Counted from the first letter of the stretch, positions 52,621-60,821 are shown. The stretch: DNA of 64,000 bases from Bacillus sp. SJS (GCF_000732485.2 NZ_JAQV02000024.1:124001-188000), one strand, 5' to 3'. The notes: generated by a model from the letters alone, not told the origin. Made by a program: numbers and translations.

Positions 52621-52983
52621 TTAAGCAATTGGGGTACCATTTTCAACGGGAACATCAGTGTTAAGCAGGACAACTTCCCCATCACCTGAAACACCGCCCA
52701 GTACAAGCACTTCAGAACGATATCCGGCAATTTTGCGCGGCGGAAAATTCACAACAGCTGCTATTTGCCTTCCGAGAAGAAGGTCTGGAGTGTACCGTTT
52801 TGTAATTTGAGTACTGGACTGCTTTACTCCGATTTCCGCTCCAAAGTCAATTTTCATCTTGATGGCCGGAACTCTGGCTTCTGGAAAATCCTCAGCAGCA
52901 GTAATCGTGCCAATCCGGATGTCCAGCTTTAAAAAATCCTCAATTGACGCCGGTTCTTTGAGCGAACATTCTGACTTTTTCAT
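52621..52983 (-). CDS. csaA: tRNA-binding-domain protein CsaA
   Basis: 120 residues, OB-fold tRNA-binding domain. FLKLDIRIGTITAAEDFPEARVPAIKMKIDFG, GVKQSSTQITKRY and VVNFPPRKIAGYRSEVLVLGG match CsaA, a dimeric chaperone linked to protein export. About ten residues longer at the N-terminus than B. subtilis CsaA; the upstream ribosome site is weak. It directly follows a small gene on the same strand (no gap). Confidence 0.92.
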   Translation of the reverse strand: MKKSECSLKEPASIEDFLKLDIRIGTITAAEDFPEARVPAIKMKIDFGAEIGVKQSSTQITKRYTPDLLLGRQIAAVVNFPPRKIAGYRSEVLVLGGVSGDGEVVLLNTDVPVENGTPIA

Positions 52984-53232
52984 TTATATTCTCGCGTCAA
53001 AGGACAAACCTTTTCCCGGCTCCGAAGGCAAAGCATGAGTGGAAGATTGTTTTACCCGGTCCAATATTCTGGAAAAACGGCTTTCTTCGTGCTTGCGTTC
53101 CTCTTCCATTTTATCGCGCTGAAGATGGATTTTTGAGACACGGTCAAGTGAAGCGTAGTCATCCTTTACCTGCACGGATCGATTAGCATACTGTATGTAC
53201 TGATCGTTTTGAATAGGTGCTATCCAGCTCAT
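52984..53232 (-). CDS. hypothetical 82-residue protein
   Basis: Hydrophilic, helical (RVSKIHLQRDKMEEERKHEESRFSRILDRVKQSS). No domain recognised. ATG at 53232 follows AAGGGAGTGGGAAT, a good ribosome site. Its stop abuts the csaA start, indicating one operon. Confidence 0.65.
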   Translation of the reverse strand: MSWIAPIQNDQYIQYANRSVQVKDDYASLDRVSKIHLQRDKMEEERKHEESRFSRILDRVKQSSTHALPSEPGKGLSFDARI

Positions 53233-53386
53233 ATTCCCACTCCCTTTTGTTTTAAAATATACCCCAAATTTTAAATAGAAAACGCCATAATCACCTTTTT
53301 CTTTCTCTATGAGTCTGTTAAGATGGTTCTTGTCTATTTTACATATAGTTTACGTGCCCAATAGAGATTTTATGGGAGGAAACCCG

Positions 53387-55660
53387 ATGTTTTTTGCAAA
53401 ATATTCAGATAGATTAATAGAACTTCCAACTTACCCGAGAGAAGATTTTCAAAAGGTATATGACTTAGGCAAAGCTGGTTTTCTGACATGCCCTGTCTGC
53501 GGCCGTCCTGTCGTGCTTAAGTTCCGGATTTCCTCGCCGCCTGAGTTTGTGCATAAAGATCAATCAGATTCAGAAGCATGCGTGAATGCTTACATGCCGG
53601 CGGAAAAACCCTTCATCAAGAAAAAGGATCAGCCGGAGTACGAAACGTCCGGAGCCTTTCGAATTCCCAAAAACCGGTCTATTACTGATTCGGAGCAACC
53701 CAAACCTTCTACCGTTTGGAAAAATCCGAACTTCCCGGGAATCATTACCCCGTTTGCTGAAAAAAAGGACCCGCTGATCACGCTTTTTGACGATATTACG
53801 TTAAATCAGGCTCAAGCAGCAGCCGTCACGACGAATGCCTCATCCACCCTTGTCCTGGCTGGAGCGGGCAGCGGAAAGACGAGAGTGCTCACTTCAAGGG
53901 CAGCTTACCTAATCCAGGAAAAAGGTGCAAATCCAGCCTCCATCATGCTCATCACCTTTACGGTAAAAGCTGCGAAGGAAATGAAGGAACGTATGGCCGC
54001 GCTTTATGGACTTTCCATGCAGCAGGTAAACCAAATGGTAACCGGCACGTTCCATGGTATTTTTTACAGAATTCTAACGCACCATGACCGGAGCAAATGG
54101 GATTCAACGCATTTGCTGAAAGAGTGGCAGCGCGAGCAGTATGTGAAACAAGCGGGCAGGGAATTGAAGCTTGATGAAACCGAATTCCCTTTCGACCAGG
54201 CTCTTCAGCAAATCGGCCTTTGGAAAAACTCCCGTCTTTCTCCTGCAGAAGTGAAGCCCGAGGATAAGTGGGAGGAAAAGGCTGCTTTCCTTTACCGAAA
54301 GTATGAGGAATTTAAGGAAGCAAACGGCCAGTTTGATTTTGATGACATGCTGCTGCAATGTCTGCTTTTACTTGAAAACAACGACCAAATTCGCGAATCC
54401 TATCAGAACCGGTTTCAATCCATTTTGATTGACGAGTTCCAGGATATTAACCAAGTTCAGTATGAAATTATTCAACTCTTGTCTGCTAAGCACCAGTCCG
54501 TATTTGCGGTCGGTGATGATGATCAGTCAATCTATGCTTTTCGCGGAAGCAATCCCGCTTTCCTGCTTCAATTTACGAAGGATTTTCCGGATGCAAAGGT
54601 GATTCATCTTGCTTCCAACTACCGATCCAGCCACGAAATTGTCGCAACCGCGAACAAAATGATTGCAAAAAACCGTGAGCGGCACAAGAAGAAAATGGAC
54701 GCCACCTTCACAAACGGAATCAAACCGCTGTTTTTCTATCCATACGATGAAGAGGAAGAAGCAACGCTGATTGTCAATGATCTGAAGGAAAAGATGTTAA
54801 ACGGACGGAAGCCTGAAGAGTTCGCAATCTTGTACCGCACCCATACCGGCGGAAGAGCAATCTTTGAGCGTCTAAGCGAATCAAGCATTCCCTTCGCTGT
54901 CGACCAGGAAACCGGATCCTTTTACGAGCGGAAAATGGTGCGCACCCCACTCGCTTATTTAAGATTAGCGGTAAATCCAGATGATGGGCAAGCGATGAAA
55001 GACCTGATTTTTGCCTTATTTTTGAAATCCCAGGTTCTTCAAGATGTAAAAGCCCTATCCATCATAAATGACTGCACTCTCTTGGAGGCTTTGCTCCACG
55101 TTCAGGACATTAAGCCCTTCCAGCAGAAAAAAATACGGGACATTCTCCCGTATTTTAAACAAATCAGCAAAATGGCTCCCCTGGATGCCCTAAGTTTAAT
55201 AGAGAAGAAGATGGGACTGGCCGACGCCATCAAGAAGCGAGGCAATGAAGGAAACAAAATGGAGAAAGGCTCAGACGATTTGCAAGACCTAAAAGTCGCA
55301 GCCAAAAAGTTTGGTACAATCGCCGAACTTATTGAACATGCTGACCACATGACCGCCCTTTCAGCAGACATTAAAAGAAGCGGCCGCAACCAGTCAAATG
55401 GTGTTCGGCTCATGACCATCCACCGATCCAAAGGACTTGAATTTCCATACGTTTATGTACTGGGAGCCGTCGATGGAAGCATCCCCCACGACTTCTCGCT
55501 TGAATCAGCAAGGAACGGAGATTTCACTTCATTTGAGGAAGAGCGGCGGCTCCTGTATGTCGCCATGACACGGGCTCAATACGAACTCTATTTGTCCGCC
55601 CCGCAAACAAGACGAGGAAAGAAAAGCGCGCCTTCCAGGTTTTTTCAGGCGATTGAATAG
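53387..55660 (+). CDS. yjcD: UvrD/PcrA-like ATP-dependent DNA helicase YjcD
   Basis: 757 residues. An N-terminal segment has a CPVCGRPV zinc-ribbon half and C-rich region (residues 33-70). The SF1A helicase core starts near 140: Q-motif LNQAQAAAV, Walker A LAGAGSGKTRVLTSRAA, motif II LIDEFQDINQVQYE, motif III VGDDDQSIYAFRGSNP, motif V MTIHRSKGLEFPYVYVLG and motif VI EEERRLLYVAMTRAQ. Length matches B. subtilis YjcD. Role in repair or conflict resolution is unproven. ATG at 53387 follows GGAGGAAACCCG. Confidence 0.93.
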   Translation: MFFAKYSDRLIELPTYPREDFQKVYDLGKAGFLTCPVCGRPVVLKFRISSPPEFVHKDQSDSEACVNAYMPAEKPFIKKKDQPEYETSGAFRIPKNRSITDSEQPKPSTVWKNPNFPGIITPFAEKKDPLITLFDDITLNQAQAAAVTTNASSTLVLAGAGSGKTRVLTSRAAYLIQEKGANPASIMLITFTVKAAKEMKERMAALYGLSMQQVNQMVTGTFHGIFYRILTHHDRSKWDSTHLLKEWQREQYVKQAGRELKLDETEFPFDQALQQIGLWKNSRLSPAEVKPEDKWEEKAAFLYRKYEEFKEANGQFDFDDMLLQCLLLLENNDQIRESYQNRFQSILIDEFQDINQVQYEIIQLLSAKHQSVFAVGDDDQSIYAFRGSNPAFLLQFTKDFPDAKVIHLASNYRSSHEIVATANKMIAKNRERHKKKMDATFTNGIKPLFFYPYDEEEEATLIVNDLKEKMLNGRKPEEFAILYRTHTGGRAIFERLSESSIPFAVDQETGSFYERKMVRTPLAYLRLAVNPDDGQAMKDLIFALFLKSQVLQDVKALSIINDCTLLEALLHVQDIKPFQQKKIRDILPYFKQISKMAPLDALSLIEKKMGLADAIKKRGNEGNKMEKGSDDLQDLKVAAKKFGTIAELIEHADHMTALSADIKRSGRNQSNGVRLMTIHRSKGLEFPYVYVLGAVDGSIPHDFSLESARNGDFTSFEEERRLLYVAMTRAQYELYLSAPQTRRGKKSAPSRFFQAIE

Positions 55661-55664
55661 GAAA

Positions 55665-55696
55665 AAGACGTGCTTTTGCCTGCACGTCTTTTTTTT
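55665..55696 (+). terminator. terminator of yjcD
   Basis: Perfect 9-bp stem AAGACGTGC/GCACGTCTT with an 8-base loop and seven Ts, just after the stop. Confidence 0.92.
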
Positions 55697-55802
55697 AAGG
55701 AGATGTCAAAAAATCAAATAACCATGTCCCCATTAAATAGTACGCATGAATAAAAGAAACAGCCATACATATATAGTACATTGCGGAAAGGAGTTGTGGA
55801 AA

Positions 55803-55988
55803 TTGGAATCACTCACAGTGCTGCGGAACATCTTCTTCACTTTTTTCCAAAACGGGATTTGGGCTGTTGGCTTCTTTTATCTTTTAAATCTCACGTTTCC
55901 AAGCAAAAGAGTACTGGATGTATCCAAAATTGTCCTTGCGGTTGCTCTGGTCGTTTACCTGCTTTACGCGTTTGCGGTCAGTATATAG
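55803..55988 (+). CDS. small two-helix membrane protein
   Basis: 61 residues: RNIFFTFFQNGIWAVGFFYLLNLTF and IVLAVALVVYLLYAFAVSI are two membrane helices. TTG at 55803 is nine bases after AAAGGAG; the longer frame from 55746 has no ribosome site. A strong terminator follows. No family recognised. Confidence 0.7.
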   Translation: MESLTVLRNIFFTFFQNGIWAVGFFYLLNLTFPSKRVLDVSKIVLAVALVVYLLYAFAVSI

Positions 55989-55992
55989 CTAG

Positions 55993-56028
55993 AGAAGCAG
56001 AGCGGTACGGTTGCTCTGCTTCTTTTTT
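55993..56028 (+). terminator. terminator
   Basis: Perfect 11-bp stem AGAAGCAGAGC/GCTCTGCTTCT followed by TTTTTT. Confidence 0.92.
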
Positions 56029-56111
56029 GTTTACAGTACTCAGACTTTCACTTAATGTGGAGATTCAGTACAAACCTCGTTTCCTTATTCAACTAGCCTT
56101 TCGGATCTATG

Positions 56112-56237
56112 TATCGGACTCTCCACGCTCGATATCGGACTTTCTTTCTCTTATATCGGACACTCCACGCTGGATATCGGACTTTCATTCCCTTATATCG
56201 GACACTCCGCACCCTATATCGGACACTCGTGACACCC
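56112..56237. repeat. 21-bp tandem repeat array (array 2)
   Basis: Six units starting TATCGGAC at 56112, 56133, 56154, 56175, 56196 and 56217, exactly 21 bases apart. Odd and even units differ (CTCCACGCTCGA against TTTCTTTCTCTTA), giving a 42-bp higher-order period. It lies between convergent genes (small membrane protein and spoVIF) in an otherwise empty 290-base gap, flanked by both terminators. Confidence 0.93.
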
Positions 56238-56275
56238 GATATCCATCATTCCAACAAACACAATCCTGTCATCAA

Positions 56276-56315
56276 AACAAAAGCCTCTCATCCATTCGGA
56301 CGAAAGGCTTTTGTT
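56276..56315. terminator. bidirectional terminator of spoVIF
   Basis: ACAAAAGCCT / AGGCTTTTGT stem with extra inner pairing; T-tract on the minus strand (GTTTTGATG) and on the plus strand (TTTATTTC). Confidence 0.75.
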
Positions 56316-56569
56316 TATTTCTTATTAATCATTTTGGAGATTGTATTAAAGTCGAGCTTTTCTTTTCCATTCACAATCGAGTTGACGATTTTGTCTTCTG
56401 TTTCTTTCGGTACTTTTTTGTTCGCAATTTGGGCAACCTTGCGGATCACGTTTCGGACTGTTGTTTCATCACGGAAGTTTGCATTTTGAAGGGAATTGGC
56501 GAGAGCGAGAATTTCATTCATGTTTACGCCTGTTTTCTTTTCAATATTTTTAAAGAATTTATTATCCAT
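56315..56569 (-). CDS. spoVIF: stage VI sporulation protein F
   Basis: 84 residues; MDNKFFKNIEKKTGV, SLQNANFRDE and NGKEKLDFNTISKMI match B. subtilis SpoVIF (YjcC, 87 residues) almost along its length. SpoVIF is needed for proper late coat assembly, working with GerE in the mother cell. ATG at 56569 follows AAGGAGGCAGAAAA. Confidence 0.94.
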   Translation of the reverse strand: MDNKFFKNIEKKTGVNMNEILALANSLQNANFRDETTVRNVIRKVAQIANKKVPKETEDKIVNSIVNGKEKLDFNTISKMINKK

Positions 56570-56637
56570 TTTTTCTGCCTCCTTACTGTTGATTTATCCT
56601 ATGAAGGTGCCCAAAAAATGGTGCGTTTCCAAAACGG

Positions 56638-56667
56638 AGAAAGTACGGACCATGAGCCCGTACTTTC
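56638..56667 (-). terminator. hairpin after the yjcZ-type gene
   Basis: GAAAGTACGG/CCGTACTTTC perfect 10-bp stem with a 9-base loop, between the yjcZ-type and spoVIF genes. The T-tract is poor. Confidence 0.6.
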
Positions 56668-56705
56668 CTGTTTGCATATCTTTGAAGGAGACTGCAAGTT
56701 TTAAA

Positions 56706-56828
56706 TTAGTTGTAGAAAGAAGCACCAACGATGATCAAAAGAATGAACAATACTACGATAAGTACGAAAGTAGAACCGTAGTATCCGCCACCGCCGTAGC
56801 CGCCACCGCATCCATAACCATAAGACAT
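56706..56828 (-). CDS. YjcZ-family sporulation small protein
   Basis: 40 residues: glycine/tyrosine-rich start ([18 protein letters not shown]) and a C-terminal membrane helix ([19 protein letters not shown]), the hallmark of the YjcZ/SscA family made late in sporulation. ATG at 56828 follows GGGAGGTGCTTGGCTA. The frame upstream to 56903 is spurious. Confidence 0.9.
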   Translation of the reverse strand: MSYGYGCGGGYGGGGYYGSTFVLIVVLFILLIIVGASFYN

Positions 56829-56915
56829 TAGCCAAGCACCTCCCTTTCGTTCTTCTCTACAACATATGAAGATCGGCCAGAAAGGGTATGGACATTCGCT
56901 CAAAAATAAGCAGAA

Positions 56916-57128
56916 TTATTTTTTTTGATTTCTGCTGCTGATCCATTTTTCGATATCTCCAGCTAATTTCTCCATTTTTGCATCAAACCCATCAGCAGCT
57001 CTCTCCATTTTATTTAAATCCTTTTCCTTTCCCTTAAGCCAGCCATCGCTCTTTTTCATAACCCCGTCATGGCTCTTCATACGATCCCCTATAAATGTTT
57101 CAAATTCCTTGCTGAGTTTCTTCCCCAC
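56916..57128 (-). CDS. small charged coiled-coil protein
   Basis: 70 residues, almost wholly helical and charged (KKLSKEFETFIGDRMKSHDG, KGKEKDLNKMERAADGFDAKMEKLAGDIEKWI). GTG at 57128 is seven bases after AAGGGAG; the longer frame overlaps a terminator-like hairpin. Unknown function, in the spore-gene neighbourhood. Confidence 0.65.
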   Translation of the reverse strand: MGKKLSKEFETFIGDRMKSHDGVMKKSDGWLKGKEKDLNKMERAADGFDAKMEKLAGDIEKWISSRNQKK

Positions 57129-57171
57129 ATCATCACTCCCTTCTATAGAATACGGAATGATCCTTTTGCGG

Positions 57172-57208
57172 ACACAAAAAAAAGCAGGGTAAATGCTCCC
57201 GCTTTTCA
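57172..57208 (-). terminator. terminator of the 35-residue gene
   Basis: Minus-strand AAAGC.GGG / CCC.GCTTT stem followed by a run of Ts (TTTTTTTT), eight bases after the stop at 57216. Confidence 0.7.
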
Positions 57209-57215
57209 CCTTTCA

Positions 57216-57323
57216 TTAACGTTTTTTACTGCCGCAGCCGCAGCCTTTTTTCTTCACTGGTTTTGAAACCTGCTGGGTTTTCGCAGCATTTGCTGGATAA
57301 GCATGCAAATATGGCTTATTCAT
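57216..57323 (-). CDS. 35-residue Cys/Gly-Lys-rich peptide
   Basis: Frame MNKPYLHAYPANAAKTQQ followed by basic KKKGCGCGSKKR at the C-terminus. ATG at 57323 follows AAAGGTGGAGCGGTA, a strong ribosome site, and a terminator follows. Its position among spore-coat genes and the CGC motif suggest a late sporulation structural peptide; this is inference. Confidence 0.7.
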   Translation of the reverse strand: MNKPYLHAYPANAAKTQQVSKPVKKKGCGCGSKKR

Positions 57324-57397
57324 TACCGCTCCACCTTTCTTATTCGGGGATAAATTATGTTATGAAGGTTGGACAGAATGCGTACTGAGTCAAAAAC

Positions 57398-57751
57398 CTA
57401 ATCTAAAAGCCTAGATACCACGGTTTCAATGATTCCAGCGAAGCCTGCCAATGCAAGTACGCAGATAAGCGGTTCAGCACCCGCCGGCCACACTCGCCAG
57501 CTCGTATAAAGAAAAGCTGTGCACCATACTCCTGTACACCAATAGCAGCTTAGCAGCTCTCCAATCCACTTCCTGATGCCATTTCCCTTCATTTTGATAT
57601 AGACCTCTTCTGCACCCGATTCATCCTTCACAACATACTCCTCATGAAACGGTCTGCGCAGCCAATCTGTAATTTTATCAAACACAATCAAACGAGTCAG
57701 GCGAAAAATCGCCAATGCAAACAAAGTAACCGTTAACCAGCTCTCAAGCAT
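57398..57751 (-). CDS. yjcA: DUF1360 sporulation membrane protein YjcA
   Basis: 117 residues with membrane helices at both ends (LTVTLFALAIFRLTRLIVF, LICVLALAGFAGIIETVVSRL) and the family core RKWIGELLSCYWCTGVW with two cysteines. Corresponds to B. subtilis YjcA (about 120 residues), made during sporulation. ATG at 57751 follows AGGTGAGTGAT; an ATG at 57835 adds 28 residues without a ribosome site. Confidence 0.88.
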   Translation of the reverse strand: MLESWLTVTLFALAIFRLTRLIVFDKITDWLRRPFHEEYVVKDESGAEEVYIKMKGNGIRKWIGELLSCYWCTGVWCTAFLYTSWRVWPAGAEPLICVLALAGFAGIIETVVSRLLD

Positions 57752-57893
57752 ATCACTCACCTGCCATTCTTCTATTACGATATGAACGGCCAGAACAGAT
57801 ATGAAAAAAATCGGGAGAAATCTGTATGTTTTCATCAGACCAAATGGAACGAACCTGCATTTACTAGCTATATATGGGAAAGGAGTGAATCAT

Positions 57894-58292
57894 TTGTCTA
57901 ATGAATGGTCAGTCATGGATGAAGCAGTGAGCCAGGACACCGAGCAGAACACAACTTTATTTCAGCTTTCCGACGAAGGAATCTATGTCAAAAATTCCGA
58001 TTACGTCACAATCGAAACTACTGACACTCAGCTTGCTCTATCCATTCAAGCTGCCATCCAGGTGGCCATCGCCCTTGCAATCAATTTAACGATTGCAGAT
58101 AGCGCTCGCGCGGAACAAGTGACCCAGCAGCTTTTAAACAACACTGTCATTCAGCAAACAAAAAAGCAGCGCATTATCGTACTCAATTCAGAAAACGTTA
58201 CCGTAAGATCCACAAACACAGACCTTGCCATTTCCCTTCAGCTGCTCATCCAAATTTTGCTGGCTCTGTTGTTGCAAATCGATATCCTGTAA
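57894..58292 (+). CDS. cotV: spore coat protein V (CotX/CotV family)
   Basis: 132 residues. Two related repeats of the CotX domain: SDYVTIETTDTQLALSIQAAIQVAIALAINLTI and ENVTVRSTNTDLAISLQLLIQILLALLLQIDIL, linked by ADSARAEQVTQQLL. CotV, W, X, Y and Z form the insoluble coat/crust. Start TTG 57894 is eight bases after AAGGAG. Position and order match B. subtilis cotV. Divergent from yjcA. Confidence 0.92.
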   Translation: MSNEWSVMDEAVSQDTEQNTTLFQLSDEGIYVKNSDYVTIETTDTQLALSIQAAIQVAIALAINLTIADSARAEQVTQQLLNNTVIQQTKKQRIIVLNSENVTVRSTNTDLAISLQLLIQILLALLLQIDIL

Positions 58293-58326
58293 CCCTTTCT
58301 TAAATTTTTTAAAAGGAGTGACAACC

Positions 58327-58605
58327 ATGTCAAAAGAAAACCTCAATGAAATCTCCGCTACCCTTATGCAGCTTTTCGTATCTGATGTTTTTAATAAAAA
58401 TAACATCACCAGCGAAACGAAAAAAGAACTAAGCGAAGATCAAAAAGCGAAAATCAAAGCAGTCGTCCTAGATCTTCAAGCAAAAGTGGATGAATTTCTT
58501 GCAGTTCAGAACAAAAAAACAGAAGAAGCAGAAAAAGCCCCTGTTGAAGCACCTAAAAACACCACATTAAGAGACATGCTAAAAAACAAAAAAAACAACG
58601 AATAA
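58327..58605 (+). CDS. cotW: spore coat protein W
   Basis: 92 residues, charged and helical (LSEDQKAKIKAVVLDLQAKVDEFLAVQ, then TLRDMLKNKKNNE). It follows cotV by 34 bases, as in B. subtilis. CotW is needed for placing the crust proteins. ATG at 58327 after AAAAGGAGTGACAACC; the longer frame overlaps cotV. Confidence 0.88.
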   Translation: MSKENLNEISATLMQLFVSDVFNKNNITSETKKELSEDQKAKIKAVVLDLQAKVDEFLAVQNKKTEEAEKAPVEAPKNTTLRDMLKNKKNNE

Positions 58606-58697
58606 CTAAAAAATAGGTGCTTGAATCATGATGTTTGTCTAAACCAAAACGTAAATCCAACATTTAATAGTATTACAATGAAAGGAGGAAAAAGAAC

Positions 58698-59159
58698 ATG
58701 TCAAATTACACATGGGTAGCGAACGACAGAAGCTGCTCTCATCCGACTGAAAACAGTAACAGACTAGGCAATATGTGCAGCAAAGATGGTGAGGTAGATC
58801 AAAACTTTGATCAAGTAAGCAACACTGCTCAGCTTTCTTCTGAGACCATCATCATTAAGGATTCTTGTGACATTGAAGTAACAACTACTGAAACGCAAAT
58901 CGCTGTATCCCTTCAAGCAGCTCTTCAAGTAGCCATCGCTCTTGTAATCAACCTTACAATCGCTGATAGTGCACGTGCTGAAATGGTCACTCAAGATCTT
59001 CTTCAAAAAGCTACAATCACTCAAGCAAACGCTCAAAAATTGGTTATCGAAAACTCCCGCAACGTAAATGTAAAAACTACAGACACAGACGTAGCAGTAT
59101 CTCTTCAATTGCTTATCCAAATTCTTCTTGCGCTTGTTGTTTCCATCGACATTCTGTAA
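58698..59159 (+). CDS. cotX: spore coat protein X
   Basis: 153 residues. N-terminal Cys-containing region (RSCSHPTENSNRLGNMCSKDGE) then two CotX repeats (CDIEVTTTETQIAVSLQAALQVAIALVINL; RNVNVKTTDTDVAVSLQLLIQILLALV) joined by ADSARAEMVTQDLL. Close paralogue of cotV. Major crust component. Strong ribosome site AAAGGAGG and its own terminator. Confidence 0.94.
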   Translation: MSNYTWVANDRSCSHPTENSNRLGNMCSKDGEVDQNFDQVSNTAQLSSETIIIKDSCDIEVTTTETQIAVSLQAALQVAIALVINLTIADSARAEMVTQDLLQKATITQANAQKLVIENSRNVNVKTTDTDVAVSLQLLIQILLALVVSIDIL

Positions 59160-59184
59160 TCTCCCCCAAAATAGCATGAAAGGA

Positions 59185-59217
59185 AAAAGCAGGCTCCCCG
59201 CCTGCTTTTTCTTTTTC
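59185..59217 (+). terminator. terminator of cotX
   Basis: Perfect 10-bp stem AAAAGCAGGC/GCCTGCTTTT, 5-base loop, then TCTTTTT. Confidence 0.92.
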
Positions 59218-59324
59218 CGCACACATCCAGATATTCGTGATGTTCACCCACACCAATAAAGACGTCCGCACATATGTTGTTAAAGACTAATGTCAATCAA
59301 CCAATTAACTAAGGAGATGAAAAC

Positions 59325-59819
59325 ATGAGCTGCGGAAAAAACAATGGAAAACGCGACATCGAAGGCTGCGTATGCGAAGCAGTTGAAAACATCCTCGCAG
59401 AACAAGAAGCAGTTGAGGAAAATTGCCCGACCAGTTGCTTCAGCAACTTGCTTAGTCCATCCGCTTTGCCTGGAAAAGATACGATTCCGTTCTTGTTGTT
59501 CGATAAAAAAGGAAAACTATTCTCAGCATTCGGAAACGTAGGCGGATTCCTGGATGATATGACTTGCTTCGAAACAATCTTCTTCCGTGTAGAAGGCTTG
59601 AGAGGCTGCTGCGCAACTCTTAAACTTTTGAAGCCAGTAGACGTAGAAGGCGACACACTTAGTGTATGCGATCCTTGTGCAGAAGACTTCTTCGGACTAG
59701 AAAAATCCGACTTCTGCATCGAAGTAGATCTTGAATGCTTCTGTGCAATCCAATGTCTATCCCCTGAACTAGTGAACCGCGTATCCCCGATGAGCAAAAA
59801 GAAGCATCACCATGGATAA
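59325..59819 (+). CDS. cotY: spore coat protein Y
   Basis: 164 residues with 14 cysteines, among them [26 protein letters not shown] and LECFCAIQC. CotY self-assembles into disulfide-bonded hexagonal lattices of the crust. It ends in KKKHHHG, a histidine cluster. [17 protein letters not shown] is the conserved core shared with cotZ. ATG at 59325 follows AAGGAGATGAAAAC. A strong terminator follows, unlike the cotYZ cotranscription of B. subtilis. Confidence 0.95.
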   Translation: MSCGKNNGKRDIEGCVCEAVENILAEQEAVEENCPTSCFSNLLSPSALPGKDTIPFLLFDKKGKLFSAFGNVGGFLDDMTCFETIFFRVEGLRGCCATLKLLKPVDVEGDTLSVCDPCAEDFFGLEKSDFCIEVDLECFCAIQCLSPELVNRVSPMSKKKHHHG

Positions 59820-59824
59820 CATTG

Positions 59825-59860
59825 AATAGACTGCCTAACCGGTAGTCTATTTTTTTTTGG
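59825..59860 (+). terminator. terminator of cotY
   Basis: AATAGACT / AGTCTATT stem with two extra C-G pairs and a G-T pair, then eight or more Ts. Confidence 0.92.
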
Positions 59861-59886
59861 TGTTTGGAGGTTTGGGGTCTTGGTTT

Positions 59887-60231
59887 GTCTGACAAATACA
59901 TGGATTCCGCGTTTGTCTGACTATTTTGTCTGACAAATACATAAATTCCGGAGTTTGCCAGACTATTTTGTCTGACAAGTACATGGATTCCGCGTTTGTC
60001 TGACTATTTTGTCTGACAAATACATAAATTCCGGAGTTTGTCTGACTATTTTGTCTGACAAATACATAAATTCCGGAGTTTGCCAGACTATTTTGTCTGA
60101 CAAATACACAAATCCCGCATTTGTCTGACTATTTTGTCTGACAAATACATGGATTCCTAGATTGTCTGACTATTTTGTCTGACAAATACATAAATTCCGG
60201 AGTTTGTCTGACTATTTTGTCTGACAAACCT
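59887..60231. repeat. 41-42-bp tandem repeat array (array 3)
   Basis: Eight units begin GTCTGACAAATAC at 59887, 59928, 59970, 60011, 60053, 60095, 60136 and 60178, with a partial ninth at 60219. Spacing is 41 or 42 bases. Each unit has TTTGTC-T-GACAAA (near palindrome), a variable middle of two types (GGATTCCGCGTTT or AAATTCCGGAGTT) and a second GTCTGAC or GCCAGAC. It fills most of the 550-base cotY-cotZ gap. Confidence 0.95.
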
Positions 60232-60372
60232 TAACCTTGTGCTACACCATTCCCCAGGTCTTTATGTCGATCATCTAAATTATTTTTCTTAATAGGCGTT
60301 TTTACTAGCACATTTAGCCTTGTACCTGCCTATCCTAGTATAGATAAAAATCCTTAATCGGGAGGGAATAAT

Positions 60373-60819
60373 ATGATCCGTCAAAAAGACCTTAGCTGTG
60401 TATGCGATGCGGTTGAAAACATCAACGATCTCCAGAATGCGGTTGAGGAGCAGTGCTCTACAAGCTGTTACAGCAATCTTCTTTCCCCAGTTAATACTTT
60501 AGGAGATACAATTCCGTTCATTCTATATACGAAAAAAGGGACTCCTTTCAAAGCGTTTGGGAATGTTGGAGGCCTTTCCGCGGGAGATTGCTTTAATACG
60601 ATCTTCTTTCGTGTAGAACAGATTAATGGCTGCTGCGCTACTCTTCGCCTGCTGATAGCATTCAGCGAAAAGAAAGATGTGCTGGATTTCCATAAAGACA
60701 GCGCATGCGATGTTTTCCGTTTGGAAAAGACAGATTCTTGTATTGAAGTGGATTTGAATTGCTTCTGCTCCATTCAGTGCTTGAATCCGCGTTTAATTAA
60801 TCGGACTCATCAGGATTAA
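60373..60819 (+). CDS. cotZ: spore coat protein Z
   Basis: 148 residues with 12 cysteines; paralogue of cotY (LSCVCDAVENINDLQNAVEEQC, CYSNLLSPVN, GCCATLRLL, NCFCSIQCLNP). CotZ nucleates and anchors the crust. ATG at 60373 follows GGGAGGGAATAAT. The gap from cotY holds the tandem array and a cotY terminator, so it should have its own promoter. Confidence 0.94.
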   Translation: MIRQKDLSCVCDAVENINDLQNAVEEQCSTSCYSNLLSPVNTLGDTIPFILYTKKGTPFKAFGNVGGLSAGDCFNTIFFRVEQINGCCATLRLLIAFSEKKDVLDFHKDSACDVFRLEKTDSCIEVDLNCFCSIQCLNPRLINRTHQD

Positions 60820-60821
60820 TA

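Noticed and set aside
52984-53232. Fusion of the small gene with csaA
   Set aside because: A stop codon separates them in different frames; they are adjacent cistrons.
55781-56704. Open frames reading through array 2 (heptads such as SDTPRWI or YRTLHAG)
   Set aside because: A 21-base period keeps all three frames open automatically. No ribosome site, and the frames run across terminators and spoVIF on the other strand.
59887-60231. Regularly spaced repeats as a possible CRISPR array
   Set aside because: The stretches between the shared cores are themselves repeated in only two types, so there are no unique spacers, and no cas gene is in the window.
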